A program made the position numbers and the translations under genes. A stretch of 64,000 nucleotides of DNA, from NCBI RefSeq assembly GCF_014650495.1, contig NZ_BMVB01000003.1:62001-126000 (forward strand), in the 5' to 3' direction. This document shows, in pieces, positions 43,770 to 52,566 of the stretch. Each line of letters opens with the position of its first letter. Positions within the stretch are counted from its first letter, which is position 1. The notes under the pieces are model-generated. The model saw only the letters and a program-made list of their open reading frames with translations, was not told the DNA's origin and made no database searches. The stretch comes from Streptomyces cinnamoneus. GTDB lineage: Bacteria; Actinomycetota; Actinomycetes; Streptomycetales; Streptomycetaceae.

Positions 43770-44657
43770 GTGAAGGCGATCCGTAAGAGCGTCATGATGG
43801 CCACGAGTGCCGCCCTGGCCATGGGCCTGGCGGCCTGCGGCGGCCACGACACGAAGGCGTCGGACGTCAAGGACGGCTCTTCCGCCCGTCCCGGCGGCGC
43901 GGCGCCACGAGAGCGTGCTGATGCACCCACCGTGCTGAAGGCCGCCATGGCGAAGATGGCCCAGCAGAACTCCTACCGGACCGTCGAGACCGCCAAGACC
44001 GGCCACGAGCCGGATTCCCGCGCCGAGATGGTCTTCCAGAACGAGCCCGAGGCGTCGGAAGTCAAGACGGCGGACACGCACATGGTGTCCGTGGGCGGGG
44101 CGTCGTACATGGCTACCGAGGACGTGCCGGGCAAGTCCTGGTTCGTCATGGACGAGCCCGGCTCCAGGGCCGGGAAACCGGCCGCCTTGCCGTCGACGAC
44201 GCCGTCGACGCCGCCCAAGGAGAACGCCGGCCGGCGCGTCGGGGGCTCGGTGAAGAAGTGGGTCGGCGCTCTGCTGGCCGCCTCCAAGGACCTCAAGCGC
44301 GTCGGCGGTGAAACGGTCGGCGGTCGGGCCACCGACCACTACCGGGGCACTGTCGTGCTCGCCGACCTGAAGAACTACGAGGGTCCGGCCATGACGAAGG
44401 ACTACCGCGACCTGTATCTCCTGCAGACCGGCAAAGCCGGCATGGAGAAGCCCGAGATCGACGTCTGGGTCGACAAGGACGGGTTCATCGCCAAGGAGGA
44501 GGAGAAAGGCCGGACGCCCAAGGGTGACGAGCGGATCACCGAGGAGTTCTCGGGCTTCGGCGCCGATCCGAAGATCAAGGCACCGGACCCGAAGGACGTC
44601 GCCACGTGGTCGGAGTACGTGGCGGCCGGCAGGAAGAACTACCGCACGCACAGCTGA
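43770..44657 (+). CDS. Lipoprotein of the LppX/LprG-like type
   Basis: 295 aa from a GTG. The lipobox MGLAAC ends a signal peptide (RKSVMMATSAALAMGLAAC), so Cys23 should be lipidated and the protein anchored on the outer face of the membrane. The body resembles LppX/LprG-type lipoproteins: ADAPTVLKAAMAKMAQQNSY near the N-terminus and long beta-strands (KPEIDVWVDKDGFIAKEEEK). Such folds carry lipids or act in envelope signalling. AT-rich DNA just upstream (43720-43765) should be the promoter. Specific role unknown. Confidence 0.85.
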   Translation: MKAIRKSVMMATSAALAMGLAACGGHDTKASDVKDGSSARPGGAAPRERADAPTVLKAAMAKMAQQNSYRTVETAKTGHEPDSRAEMVFQNEPEASEVKTADTHMVSVGGASYMATEDVPGKSWFVMDEPGSRAGKPAALPSTTPSTPPKENAGRRVGGSVKKWVGALLAASKDLKRVGGETVGGRATDHYRGTVVLADLKNYEGPAMTKDYRDLYLLQTGKAGMEKPEIDVWVDKDGFIAKEEEKGRTPKGDERITEEFSGFGADPKIKAPDPKDVATWSEYVAAGRKNYRTHS

Positions 44658-44720
44658 GAGCCCGCCAGAGGGCCGGCGCCGATGAGCTTGGCGAGGCACG
44701 CAGGCGAAGTTTGCAGGCGA

Positions 44721-44754
44721 GGCCCGCGCCCCGAAGGAAGCCGGGGCGCGGGCC
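44721..44754. terminator. 13-bp hairpin between convergent genes
   Basis: A perfect 13-bp stem (44721-44733 and 44742-44754) with an 8-nt loop, 63 bp after the lipoprotein stop and 79 bp beyond the end of azlD. It should terminate transcription from both sides. Confidence 0.65.
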
Positions 44755-44832
44755 ACCGTGTGTCATGAACGGACGGGCAACCCCGTTCCAGGCACCGGAA
44801 CCTCACAACACCCGGCAGGGGGCAGCAAGGGT

Positions 44833-45162
44833 TCAGGAGTGGCTGAAGACCGTGCTCGCCAGGGCGACGTGGATCGCCGTGCCGCCCAGCACGCTCAGAA
44901 CCGCGTTGCGTCGCCACAGGTGAAGGCCGAGCGTGACCACGAGGGCCAGGCCGACGGGCAGGGCGTTGGTGAGGGAGACGCCGCGGAGCGTGTAGACGGT
45001 GAGGATCACCATCACGCCGACCGGCATGTGCACGCTGAGGTAGCGCAGGGTATCGCTCGCCCGCAGGGGTGCGAGGGCGGCGAAGGGCAGAGTGCGGAGC
45101 GCCCAGGTGACGGCGGCGGAGACGGCGACGGCGGCGGCGACGTAGGTCGTGTTGTCAGGCAC
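44833..45162 (-). CDS. azlD: AzlD-type branched-chain amino acid exporter subunit
   Basis: 109 aa with three to four membrane spans (TYVAAAVAVSAAVTWALRTL, then VGVMVILTVYTLRGV and the C-terminal VLGGTAIHVALASTVF). It matches AzlD, the small subunit that works with AzlC to export branched-chain amino acids or analogues. The GTG start at 45162 lies inside the end of azlC (8-bp overlap), so it is translationally coupled. Regulation probably by the divergent Lrp-type gene. Confidence 0.88.
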   Translation of the reverse strand: MPDNTTYVAAAVAVSAAVTWALRTLPFAALAPLRASDTLRYLSVHMPVGVMVILTVYTLRGVSLTNALPVGLALVVTLGLHLWRRNAVLSVLGGTAIHVALASTVFSHS

Positions 45163-45904
45163 GGGCCGCCTCCGCTTGCGGCGCGACGGCGCGACGGGCC
45201 AGGAGCCCGGCGGTGAACAGGCCCAGCGCGGCGAGCAGCATCTGGCCCGGCAGCACGAAACGGGCGACCAGCGCACACACCAGGGCGAGGGCAGGGGTGG
45301 GGATGTCACGCTTGGCGAGGTAGGCGTCGACGGCCAGGACGACGAACAGGGCGGTCAACGCGAAGTCCAGGCCGGCCAGCTGCGCGGGAACCAGGGCGCC
45401 GAAGAGCGCGCCGAGGGTGGCGCCGGCGACCCAGTAGACCTGGCACAGGGCCTGGAGCCATACGATCCGCCGGCCGCTCCAGGACTGCGCGGACTCCCCG
45501 GTGGTCAGGGCGTACGCCTCGTCGGTCAACGTGTAGGTGCTGTATGCCTTGCCGGCTCGGCTCCTGACGCGGTGCAGCGGGAAGGACAGGGCGTAGAAGA
45601 CGTGCCGGAAGTTGACCAGGAACGCGGTGAGCGCGACCTGGGCCAGCGGCGTCGCCGCGGCGATGAGGCCGACAAGGAGGAACTCCAGCGAGCCCGCGTA
45701 CACGAAGGCGGTGATTGCGGACGCCCACCACCAGTCCAGCCCCGCATGGACAACGAGCACGCCGAGGGCTATCCCCAACGGGAACAGGGCCAGGCCCACG
45801 GAGCTGGAGTCCTTGAGGGCCGCCCGGACGTCGGACGTGGTGAGAGGGGGTGCGGCGGTGTCCTGGTGAGGGCGGTCCATGACCGTGTCTGACGGGGAGT
45901 TCAT
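45155..45904 (-). CDS. azlC: AzlC-type branched-chain amino acid exporter
   Basis: 249 aa, about seven membrane spans. Family blocks: ALFPLGIALGVLVVHAGL, YAGSLEFLLVGLIAAATPLA, FLVNFRHVFYALSFPL and YTLTDEAYALTT. It forms an exporter with AzlD. The neighbouring Lrp/AsnC regulator is divergent, matching the well-known azlB-azlCD and brnFE-lrp arrangements, so induction by excess leucine, isoleucine, valine or methionine is likely. Confidence 0.93.
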   Translation of the reverse strand: MNSPSDTVMDRPHQDTAAPPLTTSDVRAALKDSSSVGLALFPLGIALGVLVVHAGLDWWWASAITAFVYAGSLEFLLVGLIAAATPLAQVALTAFLVNFRHVFYALSFPLHRVRSRAGKAYSTYTLTDEAYALTTGESAQSWSGRRIVWLQALCQVYWVAGATLGALFGALVPAQLAGLDFALTALFVVLAVDAYLAKRDIPTPALALVCALVARFVLPGQMLLAALGLFTAGLLARRAVAPQAEAARA

Positions 45905-45983
45905 GCGGCAATTTTAGGCTTTTCGCCGCGTAATTTGGTTTCCGATCATTCTTATGCCCAGGGCGTATGGGACACTTTATTAC
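45905..45983. promoter_or_regulatory. AT-rich divergent Lrp operator/promoter region
   Basis: The gap between azlC and the Lrp gene is strikingly AT-rich for this genome (CAATTTTAGGCTTTTCGCC, TAATTTGGTTTCCGATCATT, GACACTTTATTAC). Lrp-family proteins bind AT-rich degenerate palindromes, so this is the probable operator for both transcripts. Confidence 0.6.
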
Positions 45984-46424
45984 GTGGACAGCGTTGATCG
46001 AGAAATTTTGTTCCATCTGCGTCAGGACGGTCGCCTGACCAACGTCGAGCTGGCCAAACGGGTCGGCCTCACGCCTCCGCCGTGCCTGCGCCGGGTCAAG
46101 CGCCTGGAGGACGAAGGCATCATCACGGGCTACCGGGCCCGCATCGACCCGGCAGCGGCCGGCCGGAACTTCGAGGTGATGGCCGCCGTGGAGATCGGCG
46201 TCAACGACCTCCAGACGGTCGAGGAACTGGAGTCCGCGATCGCCTCCTACGACGAGGTCGTCGAGTTCCACCGCCTCTTCGGCCGCCCCGACTACTTCAT
46301 CCGCGTCGCCGTCGAGGACCATGCGGCGTACGAGACGTTCCTGACGACCAAGCTGATCGGACTGCGGGCCGTCACCCGGGTCGACTCCCACCTGGTCATG
46401 AAGAAGATCAAGACGGACGACTGA
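45984..46424 (+). CDS. Lrp/AsnC-family transcriptional regulator
   Basis: 146 aa from the GTG at 45984, which gives the usual start VDSVDREILFHLRQDGRLTN. An ATG at 45954 would add ten residues with no homology. Neither has a clear ribosome site, so a leaderless transcript is possible. Helix-turn-helix: VELAKRVGLTPPPCLRRVKR. The RAM effector domain follows (VMAAVEIGVNDLQTVEELES). As in the C. glutamicum lrp-brnFE pair, it should activate azlCD when branched-chain amino acids or methionine accumulate. Confidence 0.92.
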   Translation: MDSVDREILFHLRQDGRLTNVELAKRVGLTPPPCLRRVKRLEDEGIITGYRARIDPAAAGRNFEVMAAVEIGVNDLQTVEELESAIASYDEVVEFHRLFGRPDYFIRVAVEDHAAYETFLTTKLIGLRAVTRVDSHLVMKKIKTDD

Positions 46425-46463
46425 GAACCAACCGCCCGACCCCCCAGTGGAGAGGACGGCAAG

Positions 46464-46538
46464 GTGACCACGCATCCGAAGTTTCCCCAGGCCGAACGGC
46501 TCGTCGGCCGCGTACGAGAGGGTGAACACGTTGGCTGA
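46464..46538 (+). CDS. Possible 24-aa leader peptide before the MazG-like gene
   Basis: A GTG at 46464 opens 24 codons (VTTHPKFPQAERLVGRVREG...) ending with TGA at 46536-46538, inside the start region of the MazG-like gene (GTG 46522, TTG 46531). If translated it would couple translation into that gene. The preceding GAGAGGACGGCAAG is only a fair ribosome site. It may be chance. Confidence 0.25.
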   Translation: MTTHPKFPQAERLVGRVREGEHVG

Positions 46539-46875
46539 GGCCGAGGACCTGTGGGAGACCGTCCGCCGCATCAAGCAGTTCACGGACGAACGCCGGAACC
46601 TCCCGCAGGACATGACGCTGTTGCTGCGCCTGGCCAAGATGCAGGAAGAGCTGGGTGAGCTGTCGCAGGCCCTCATCGGCGCCAAGGGCTGGAACCCGCG
46701 CAAAGGCATCTCCCACACCCAGGAGGATGTGCTGAAGGAGACGTGCGACGTCATCCTGACCGCGATGGTGACGCTCGTGACACTGACCGACGATCCGGGC
46801 CAGGCGTTCGACGAGCACCTTGATCACATCGAACGCCGATGGAAGGACCACCTGCGAGCGGAGCCCGGCCGGTGA
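46522..46875 (+). CDS. MazG-like NTP pyrophosphohydrolase
   Basis: 117 aa, all helical. The MazG metal-binding pattern EExxE...ExxD is present: LAKMQEELGELSQALIG and LKETCDVILTAMVTLV. MazG-like enzymes hydrolyse nucleoside triphosphates, removing damaged nucleotides or lowering ppGpp-related stress. The GTG at 46522 has GAGAG upstream; a TTG at 46531 is an alternative. It sits behind the Lrp gene with a 97-bp gap and may be transcribed from it. Confidence 0.82.
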   Translation: MNTLAEAEDLWETVRRIKQFTDERRNLPQDMTLLLRLAKMQEELGELSQALIGAKGWNPRKGISHTQEDVLKETCDVILTAMVTLVTLTDDPGQAFDEHLDHIERRWKDHLRAEPGR

Positions 46876-47054
46876 GCGACGTCCAGCGACCCGGTCGGGC
46901 CCGTGGCCCGGGCGTGGGAGTCGAATGCGTTCCAGGACCGGGATCATCCGGGGCGCGTCACCCCACTCCCAGGACGGGGGTCCCGGCCGGCACGGCGCCG
47001 GGCCCCGGTCTGCGCGGACGGTGCTGTGAAGCCGGCCCGGCGTACGGCGTCGGT

Positions 47055-47610
47055 TCCGCTTGTGCGGGGTGACGATCGGGAACTTCGGATCGGGGAGCGT
47101 CAGCGTGCCGAAGACGTTGCCCGCCGCCTCCTGGGCGTTCTCGCCCTCCAGGGTGATCTTCTTGTGCTCCACCGCCTGGTCGAAGTTCCTCTTGAAGCCG
47201 GGGGTCTCGGCCAGCCCGTTGAGCGCCTGGCGACTCGGCCTGATGACGGCCTGCGGCGCCTCGACGAGGCGGTCGCCTCCCTCCACGGCGCCCGGTACGC
47301 CGCCCACGACCTTCTCGGCGCCGGTGAGGCAGGCGTTGCGCCGGGTGCCGTTCTCCCCGCCGTAGCCGAGCTGCGTGAAGACCTCGGCCTGGAGCTCTGG
47401 TGGGCCGGGTTGCCGTCGTACCAGCCCATGTGGCGCTGGTGGATCGCCTTGAGGTTGTGGCACATCGAGCCGTAGTAGCCCCGGTTGTACCAGTGGTCGC
47501 GCAGGCCGGGCGGAAGGTCCTGGAGCTGTTCGGCGATCTCGGTGCCCGTCCAGCCGGCGTTGATCATTCCCAGCGTCTGGTCGTTGAGGTAGCCGTACAG
47601 TGCAGCGGGC
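47055..47610 (-). pseudogene. Decayed alkyl sulfatase (SdsA/BDS1 type)
   Basis: On the minus strand LYGYLNDQTLGMINAGWTGT, then AEQLQDLPPGLRDHWYNRGY and MGWYDGNPAH is the dimerisation region of alkyl sulfatases. After a frameshift, VFTQLGYGGENGTRRN and LTGAEKVVGGV follow. After a deletion the SCP2-like C-terminal end GNVFGTLTLPDPKFPIVTP closes near 47060. The N-terminal MBL domain with the zinc sites is gone. The gene once encoded a sulfate-ester hydrolase and is now dead. Confidence 0.75.
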
Positions 47611-47659
47611 GGGCCCCGGCGCCTCCCCCTCGTGCCGGGGCCCTGGCTGCACGAGCCGG

Positions 47660-48151
47660 TCAGATGTGCGTGATCCGCCAGGTCTGCCAGTTGGCGCGCG
47701 TGCACTGGCGCATGTTGATTCCCGCACCGTCTCTGCGCTCGCCGTTGTTCTGGATGCTCAGGCACTGGGGGTTCACGTCCGAGACCAGCTCGTGGTTGTC
47801 GGGGTGGTAGGTCCAACGCTGGTTGGCGTTGCCGTGGCAGTCGCCGACGACCTGGGCCGGTGCGTTGATCTCTCCGTTGCGTACGTCGAGACAGTGGTTC
47901 TCGGCCGCGTTGACGAGTGTGCGACCGTTCCAGAACCAGAACTGGTTGCCGTGCCGGCTGCAGGTCTGCATCTCGACGTTGTCACCGTTGGACGCCAGGC
48001 ACTTGTCGTGCATGTCGCTGCGGATCTCGATGAAGTCGCGTGCCGACGCGGCGGCCGTCGTCGTCAGGTCCGGTGCGGTCGGACCTGTGGTGGTCAGCGG
48101 CAGTGCCGCCGTGCCCAGGGTGAGGGCGATCGCGGTGAGTCGACGTCGCAT
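47660..48151 (-). CDS. Secreted single-domain ricin-type lectin
   Basis: 163 aa. Signal peptide MRRRLTAIALTLGTAALPL, then a short linker and one beta-trefoil domain of about 120 aa with the repeat ends GNQFWFW, NQRWTY and WQTWRI, and Cys pairs (KCLAS...QTC, HCLDV...GDC, QCLSI...RQC). The usual QxW is varied (QFW, QRW, QTW). It would bind carbohydrate outside the cell. No catalytic domain is attached. It lies next to a dead alkyl sulfatase and divergent from a LuxR-type regulator. Confidence 0.85.
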   Translation of the reverse strand: MRRRLTAIALTLGTAALPLTTTGPTAPDLTTTAAASARDFIEIRSDMHDKCLASNGDNVEMQTCSRHGNQFWFWNGRTLVNAAENHCLDVRNGEINAPAQVVGDCHGNANQRWTYHPDNHELVSDVNPQCLSIQNNGERRDGAGINMRQCTRANWQTWRITHI

Positions 48152-48279
48152 CGCTGAATCCGTTCTTTCGTGCGTCTCCGGTGCGGATCCGCTTGCCTTC
48201 GAGGATCACGTGGACGCCTGCGGGTGAACATCCCGGGAATTGGGGGGTTGACCCTGGGGGCGACCGTGATACTCGTGGC

Positions 48280-49284
48280 GTGTTCACGAAAGCTACGGCC
48301 GAGGCCCGTACGGTGCCGGAGCTGGGATGCGAGCTGTCGCAGCGCATCGGGCGGGTCGTGCCCCACGACGGGTACATGCTCGCCGGGACCGACCCCGTCA
48401 CGGGAGCGGGCTGCTTCGTGAGCAGGGAGCACGGCTACTGCGGCGAGGTGTTCCGCCGCACGCTCGTCGACGAGGTCCGGGGCCGGGATCTGTTTCCGTT
48501 CTCCGAACTGGTCAAGAGCCCGTCGAAGGTCGGAGTGCTCGGCTCGGGCGCAGCCGAGGAACGGTCGAGCCGTCGCCTGCACGAGGTGCTCATCCCCCAG
48601 GGGTTCGGCAGCGAGCTGCGGACGGCGCTGGTCGCCGGTGGCGTGGTGTGGGGCACCATGACACTGCTGCGGGAACGGAGCAGGCGCCCGTTCTCGTCCG
48701 ACGACGCCACTGTCGTCCAGCACCTGGTGCCGGACTTGTGCACGATTCTGAGAAGGTTTGTCACACGTCTGACAACGCCACGCCCGCTTCCGGGCGTAAG
48801 GCCCCCCGGAGTGATCGTGGTGGGTGGGGACGACAGGATCAAGGCGGCCTCCCCGACCGGTCGCGACTGGCTGCGCGCATGCGCACCCGAATTGGATCTC
48901 ACCACGGAGGACGACCTCGCCCTCATCACCTGGAACATCGCCTTCTTCGCCCGTCACGCCACGGAAGGCGCACTGAGCCGCATCCCCACGGCCGACGGCT
49001 GGATCGGAGTGCAGGCTCAGCGCCTGGACGGTGGCGCGCCCGACGACGTCGTCATCACCGTCCAGCCGGCCTCGGCCGGGCTGCTGCTCCCGGCGGTCGC
49101 CGCCTGGTACGGCGTCACCCGCAGGGAGAACGCGGTGATCGAGCAGGCGCTGGAGGGCCTGTCGGCCAAACAGATCGCCCGCCGCCTGAGCCTGTCCCCG
49201 CACACCGTCAACGATCACCTCAAAGCCGTGTACCGCAAGACCGGTGTTTCCTGCCGCGAGGAACTCATCGCCCTGCTCTCGTGA
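48280..49284 (+). CDS. LuxR-type transcriptional regulator with GAF-like sensor region
   Basis: 334 aa from the GTG at 48280. The N-terminal 200 residues resemble a GAF-like sensory domain (ELSQRIGRVVPHDGYMLAG, LIPQGFGSELRTALVAGGVV). The C-terminal LuxR helix-turn-helix reads VTRRENAVIEQALEGLSAKQ, then IARRLSLSPHTVNDHLKAVY. GATACT (48268-48273) ends 6 bp before the GTG, so transcription may start at the start codon and the mRNA be leaderless. An ATG at 48181 would give 33 extra residues without homology. Target unknown; it is divergent from the lectin gene, 128 bp away. Confidence 0.8.
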   Translation: MFTKATAEARTVPELGCELSQRIGRVVPHDGYMLAGTDPVTGAGCFVSREHGYCGEVFRRTLVDEVRGRDLFPFSELVKSPSKVGVLGSGAAEERSSRRLHEVLIPQGFGSELRTALVAGGVVWGTMTLLRERSRRPFSSDDATVVQHLVPDLCTILRRFVTRLTTPRPLPGVRPPGVIVVGGDDRIKAASPTGRDWLRACAPELDLTTEDDLALITWNIAFFARHATEGALSRIPTADGWIGVQAQRLDGGAPDDVVITVQPASAGLLLPAVAAWYGVTRRENAVIEQALEGLSAKQIARRLSLSPHTVNDHLKAVYRKTGVSCREELIALLS

Positions 49285-49424
49285 ATTCCGCTCGCCCGGG
49301 GCGCATGCGGCGGACTGCGGGCAGCTGTTGCCACTTCACCTCCGGCCCGGCGCGGGCGGCGCTACATTCGGAGCTTCCGCGAGTCACCTGCACCGTGTCG
49401 GGGGAGGCGTTCGCCGCGGGAGGA

Positions 49425-49545
49425 GGTCGCCGTCGAGGTCAGGGTGCGGTTCAACGCGGAGGCAGGTGCGGTCATTGCCCGGACCGAATCGGAAGGACAC
49501 CTCAAGGACTCCATGGTCTGGCGTCGGGCCGACGCGGCGACCTCG
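49425..49545 (+). pseudogene. Trypsin-co-occurring-domain (TCO1-like) fragment
   Basis: Translation gives VEVRVRFNAEAGAVIARTES, then HLKDSMVWRR, which matches the pattern 'VEVRFGxKxxAExGxVIAxxxxExxxxVxLxW' of the small CU044_2847/TCO1 domains that accompany trypsin-like proteases in conflict systems. No start, stop or partner protease is intact. The rest of 49285-49968 shows no gene. Confidence 0.45.
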
Positions 49546-49968
49546 GGATCCGCGGTCTCGGCGGATGCGGCAGGATCCTTAACTTCCGTTCCGGCTCGTA
49601 GACTTGGCGCAGCGGCGGGCAGGCAGATGCAGAGCGCCGGGGAGCGTGTCGACGTGGGGCCGGAACGGGGTCAGGTGCGGACACTCTCGCCGGAGGGCAC
49701 GTTATCGGGAGCCGGTGTTCTGGTGGCGCCGGGCGGAGCCGGATTCCATGTGCTGACCTGCGCGAGGTGGGCGGCCCTGCAGCGCCTCCAGCGCACCGGG
49801 CAGGCCGCCCACCTCGCGCAACTCGTCCAGTGACACACCTGACAGGTCGATGAGCTCCGACCGCAGGCTCCCGTTGGTTCCCGACCCGTACGCCATACCG
49901 CCATGGTGACCGAAGCCCGGCACCGGGAAAAGCCCCAAATCCGCTGCGGGGAAAGGGTCCCTGCCGAC

Positions 49969-51348
49969 CTACCGGAACACGGACCGTTCGGCCCGCGTGA
50001 GTGGAGGCTCGGCCAGGGGCGGCAACTCGGTGCCGCGCATCACTCCTATGGCGACCGTGGGCGAGAGCAGGCGAGTGAGCGGGGCGGAAAGCGTCAGGGT
50101 GTCGAGCAAGGCACGGCAGACGGCAGGGCGGCCGGCAGCTGTCCGCGTGAGCCGGTCCATATATCCGCGCAGCAGCTTGGCAGCGGCCGGGGGCTGCCGG
50201 CCCGTGGCCCCCGGGTAGAGGATGTCCTGGCCCGTGGCGAGGTCCCAAGGGCCTTGGACGATGCGGCCGACGGCGCGTTGCACTTCGCGCGCCAGGCCGG
50301 GATTCTGCAGGCCGTGTGCGCGAAGGCCATCGCGGAGGGCCGCCGCGCTCTGAGCCGCTACGGACATGCCCTGCCCGTAGATCGGGTTGTACGTGGCCAC
50401 GGCGTCCCCGAGCACGGTGAAGCCGGTGGGCCAGTCCGGCAGGCTCTCGTACAGGCGCCGGCGGCTGATGGTGCTGCGCGAGATCTTGACGTCGGTCAAC
50501 GGTTCGGCGTCGGCTATCAGGTCACCGACGATGGGGTGCCGTACCTGGCGGGCGAAGGTCACGAACTGTTCGGGGTCCTTGGGAGGGTGTCCGCCGCGCG
50601 TGCCGGAGAGGGTCACCAGCCACTGTCCGTCTTCGATGGGCACGAGCGTGGCGGACTGCCCGGGGACGGGCCGGCGTGCGTCAGGCTGCACCCCGACGAC
50701 GGGGAACCCTTGCGCGCCGGCCGGGGCCCGGAAGATGCGGGTGGCGTAGGCGAGGCCGGAATCCACGGTCCGCTCGGGTACGGGCGGCAGTCCCAGCTCG
50801 GCCAGCCACTGCGGAGCCGCTGAGCCTCGTCCGCCGGCGTCGACTACGAGGCCGGCGGCGAGTTCGGTGGTGTCCCCCGTGCGGGTGTCGCGCACCCTGA
50901 CGCCGGTCACTCGCTGCGCACTGCCGGTGGGTCCGAGGACTTCGGTGTGATCACGGAGGGCGACGTTCGGCAGCTTCAGGACCTGCTCGCGGACGACCCA
51001 GTCGAGCAGGTCGCGCGAGCAGGCGATGAGGTACTGCATTTCGTGCCAGCGGCGGAGCCACCCCTGGGGCGAGAGGGTGACCAGGCCGGTGGGTAACGGT
51101 ATCCGGTGCGCCCCGGCCTTCAGCCAGCGGTCGTGGGTGCCGGGGAGGAGTTCTTCGATGACGCGGGCGCCACCGGAGTAGAGCAGGTGGGCGTGCCGGG
51201 CCTGAGGCAGGCCCCGCCGGGGAGCGGGGGCGTCGGGGAGCTCGTCGCGTTCGAGAACGGTGACGTGGGCGTGGCCGGCCAGGGCAGCAGCTGCCAGGAT
51301 GCCGGTGAGTCCGCCGCCCAAGACGACGGCGTGCGTGGTGTTCTTCAT
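49969..51348 (-). CDS. FAD-dependent oxidoreductase (flavin hydroxylase-like)
   Basis: 459 aa. The FAD-binding dinucleotide fold opens with HAVVLGGGLTGILAAAALAG and the Glu in VLERDELP. The middle motif LVVDAGGRGSAAPQWL and the third FAD motif TVLGDAVATYNPIYGQGMSV are those of group A flavoprotein monooxygenases and geranylgeranyl-reductase relatives. The N-terminal loop PRRGLPQARHAHLLYSGGA resembles a subgroup of Streptomyces FAD hydroxylases. Substrate unknown. No ribosome site stronger than GGGAGA before the ATG. It is downstream of, and may be co-regulated by, the double-AsnC gene. Confidence 0.88.
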   Translation of the reverse strand: MKNTTHAVVLGGGLTGILAAAALAGHAHVTVLERDELPDAPAPRRGLPQARHAHLLYSGGARVIEELLPGTHDRWLKAGAHRIPLPTGLVTLSPQGWLRRWHEMQYLIACSRDLLDWVVREQVLKLPNVALRDHTEVLGPTGSAQRVTGVRVRDTRTGDTTELAAGLVVDAGGRGSAAPQWLAELGLPPVPERTVDSGLAYATRIFRAPAGAQGFPVVGVQPDARRPVPGQSATLVPIEDGQWLVTLSGTRGGHPPKDPEQFVTFARQVRHPIVGDLIADAEPLTDVKISRSTISRRRLYESLPDWPTGFTVLGDAVATYNPIYGQGMSVAAQSAAALRDGLRAHGLQNPGLAREVQRAVGRIVQGPWDLATGQDILYPGATGRQPPAAAKLLRGYMDRLTRTAAGRPAVCRALLDTLTLSAPLTRLLSPTVAIGVMRGTELPPLAEPPLTRAERSVFR

Positions 51349-51558
51349 CGAGACATCTCCCTGTGGGCGGCATGCCGGCGTGCGGCAGCCGCGATGGGTG
51401 AGGTGGTCAAGATGTTCAAGATATGGAGCAAGAGGCCGAGTTGACTGCCACTTCTCGCCAGCCCTGGGACGGTCCCGACCACGGAACCAGGCGTCGTCGT
51501 CGGGCCTCGTTCTCCGCCACGGTGGGGGCAGGCTTCTCTTGGCCGCCGTGGCATCCGG

Positions 51559-52566
51559 TCAGGTGCCGACGGTCAGCCGTTTGACCTCGCGGAGGATGGG
51601 GGCGGTCTCGACGGCCTGGATGCCCGGGAGCGAGCCGACGCGGCGGTCGAGGTAGTGGTGGAGGTCGTGGCCGCCGCGGAAGATCCCGGTGGCCACGAGG
51701 TTGTGCGGACCGGTGGTGGCGGCTGCGAAGGCTATTTCGGGGTGAGTGGCCAGGGTGCGGCCGACGGCGGAGACCTCGCCGGGAGCCACCCGCAGCCAGA
51801 GGTGGGTCATCAGGTGGTAGCCCAGGTGCCGGGGCGCGAAGTCCACGGAGAAGCCCAGTGCGCCCTGGGACCTGAGGCGTTCGAGGTGGCGTTGGACACT
51901 GGAGGGCGAGCGACCGGTGGCGGCCGCGAGCTCGGGCAGGCCGGCCCGGCCGTCCTTGGCCAGCTCGGCGAGGAGAGCGCGGTCGGTGGCGTCCAGGGCC
52001 AGGGGTTCAGGGTGGCCGGGGCGTTCCGAGGCCGGCAGCGGGATGCTGTCCTCGTCCGTGGGGGCCGGGCCGAACGGGATCCCCTTGGCGTACCACGTGC
52101 TGGTGATGTCGGTGAAGAGGCGCAGCAGGCAGTGTGCGCCGACGGCCACCAGGCGCGGCGTGCGGGGCAGCGTCTCCAGGAGCAGAGCGTCCCGCTCGTG
52201 CGGAGTGGAGGTGGTGAGGGCGCAGTACAGCTCGGTGCCCCCGGAGGCCAGCGAGATCCAGCTGGTGTCGGGTCGGCGGGCCAGGGCCTGGGCGACAGAG
52301 CCCGCGGAGCCGGGAGCGCAGTGGATGCGCAGCAGCCAACGGGTCATCCCCAGCCGTGCCGGGACGGGCTGGCCGACGACGCGCAGGCCCAGCGTGCGCA
52401 GTCGGCTGTAGCGGCGGCCCACCGTGCGTTCCGAGGCACCCAGCCCGCGCGCGATGCGGCTCAGTGCCGCCCGTCCGTCGAGCTGGAGGGCTTGTAACAG
52501 CCCCAGTTCCAGAGCGTCGAAGGTGACCGGCTCCCCCACCATGACCTCCCGTGCGTTCGGCGCCAT
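51559..52566 (-). CDS. Double Lrp/AsnC-type regulator (two HTH-RAM units)
   Basis: 335 aa, twice the usual size. The first unit (about 12-150) has a helix-turn-helix LQLDGRAALSRIARGLGASE followed by a RAM-like domain. The second (about 185-335) has LLAELAKDGRAGLPELAAAT, then GRSPSSVQRHLERLR and LWLRVAPGEVSAVGRTLATH. Streptomyces has a class of such fused AsnC proteins that regulate adjacent oxidative or catabolic genes. Start at 52566 was preferred over 52542, whose GGGAGG is too close. Divergent from the oxygenase gene, which it probably controls. Confidence 0.85.
   Translation of the reverse strand: MAPNAREVMVGEPVTFDALELGLLQALQLDGRAALSRIARGLGASERTVGRRYSRLRTLGLRVVGQPVPARLGMTRWLLRIHCAPGSAGSVAQALARRPDTSWISLASGGTELYCALTTSTPHERDALLLETLPRTPRLVAVGAHCLLRLFTDITSTWYAKGIPFGPAPTDEDSIPLPASERPGHPEPLALDATDRALLAELAKDGRAGLPELAAATGRSPSSVQRHLERLRSQGALGFSVDFAPRHLGYHLMTHLWLRVAPGEVSAVGRTLATHPEIAFAAATTGPHNLVATGIFRGGHDLHHYLDRRVGSLPGIQAVETAPILREVKRLTVGT

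Noticed and set aside
49502-50248. Minus-strand 248-codon frame over the end of the FAD oxidoreductase gene
   Set aside because: Shifted frame of the oxidoreductase, Pro/Arg/His-rich, without motifs.
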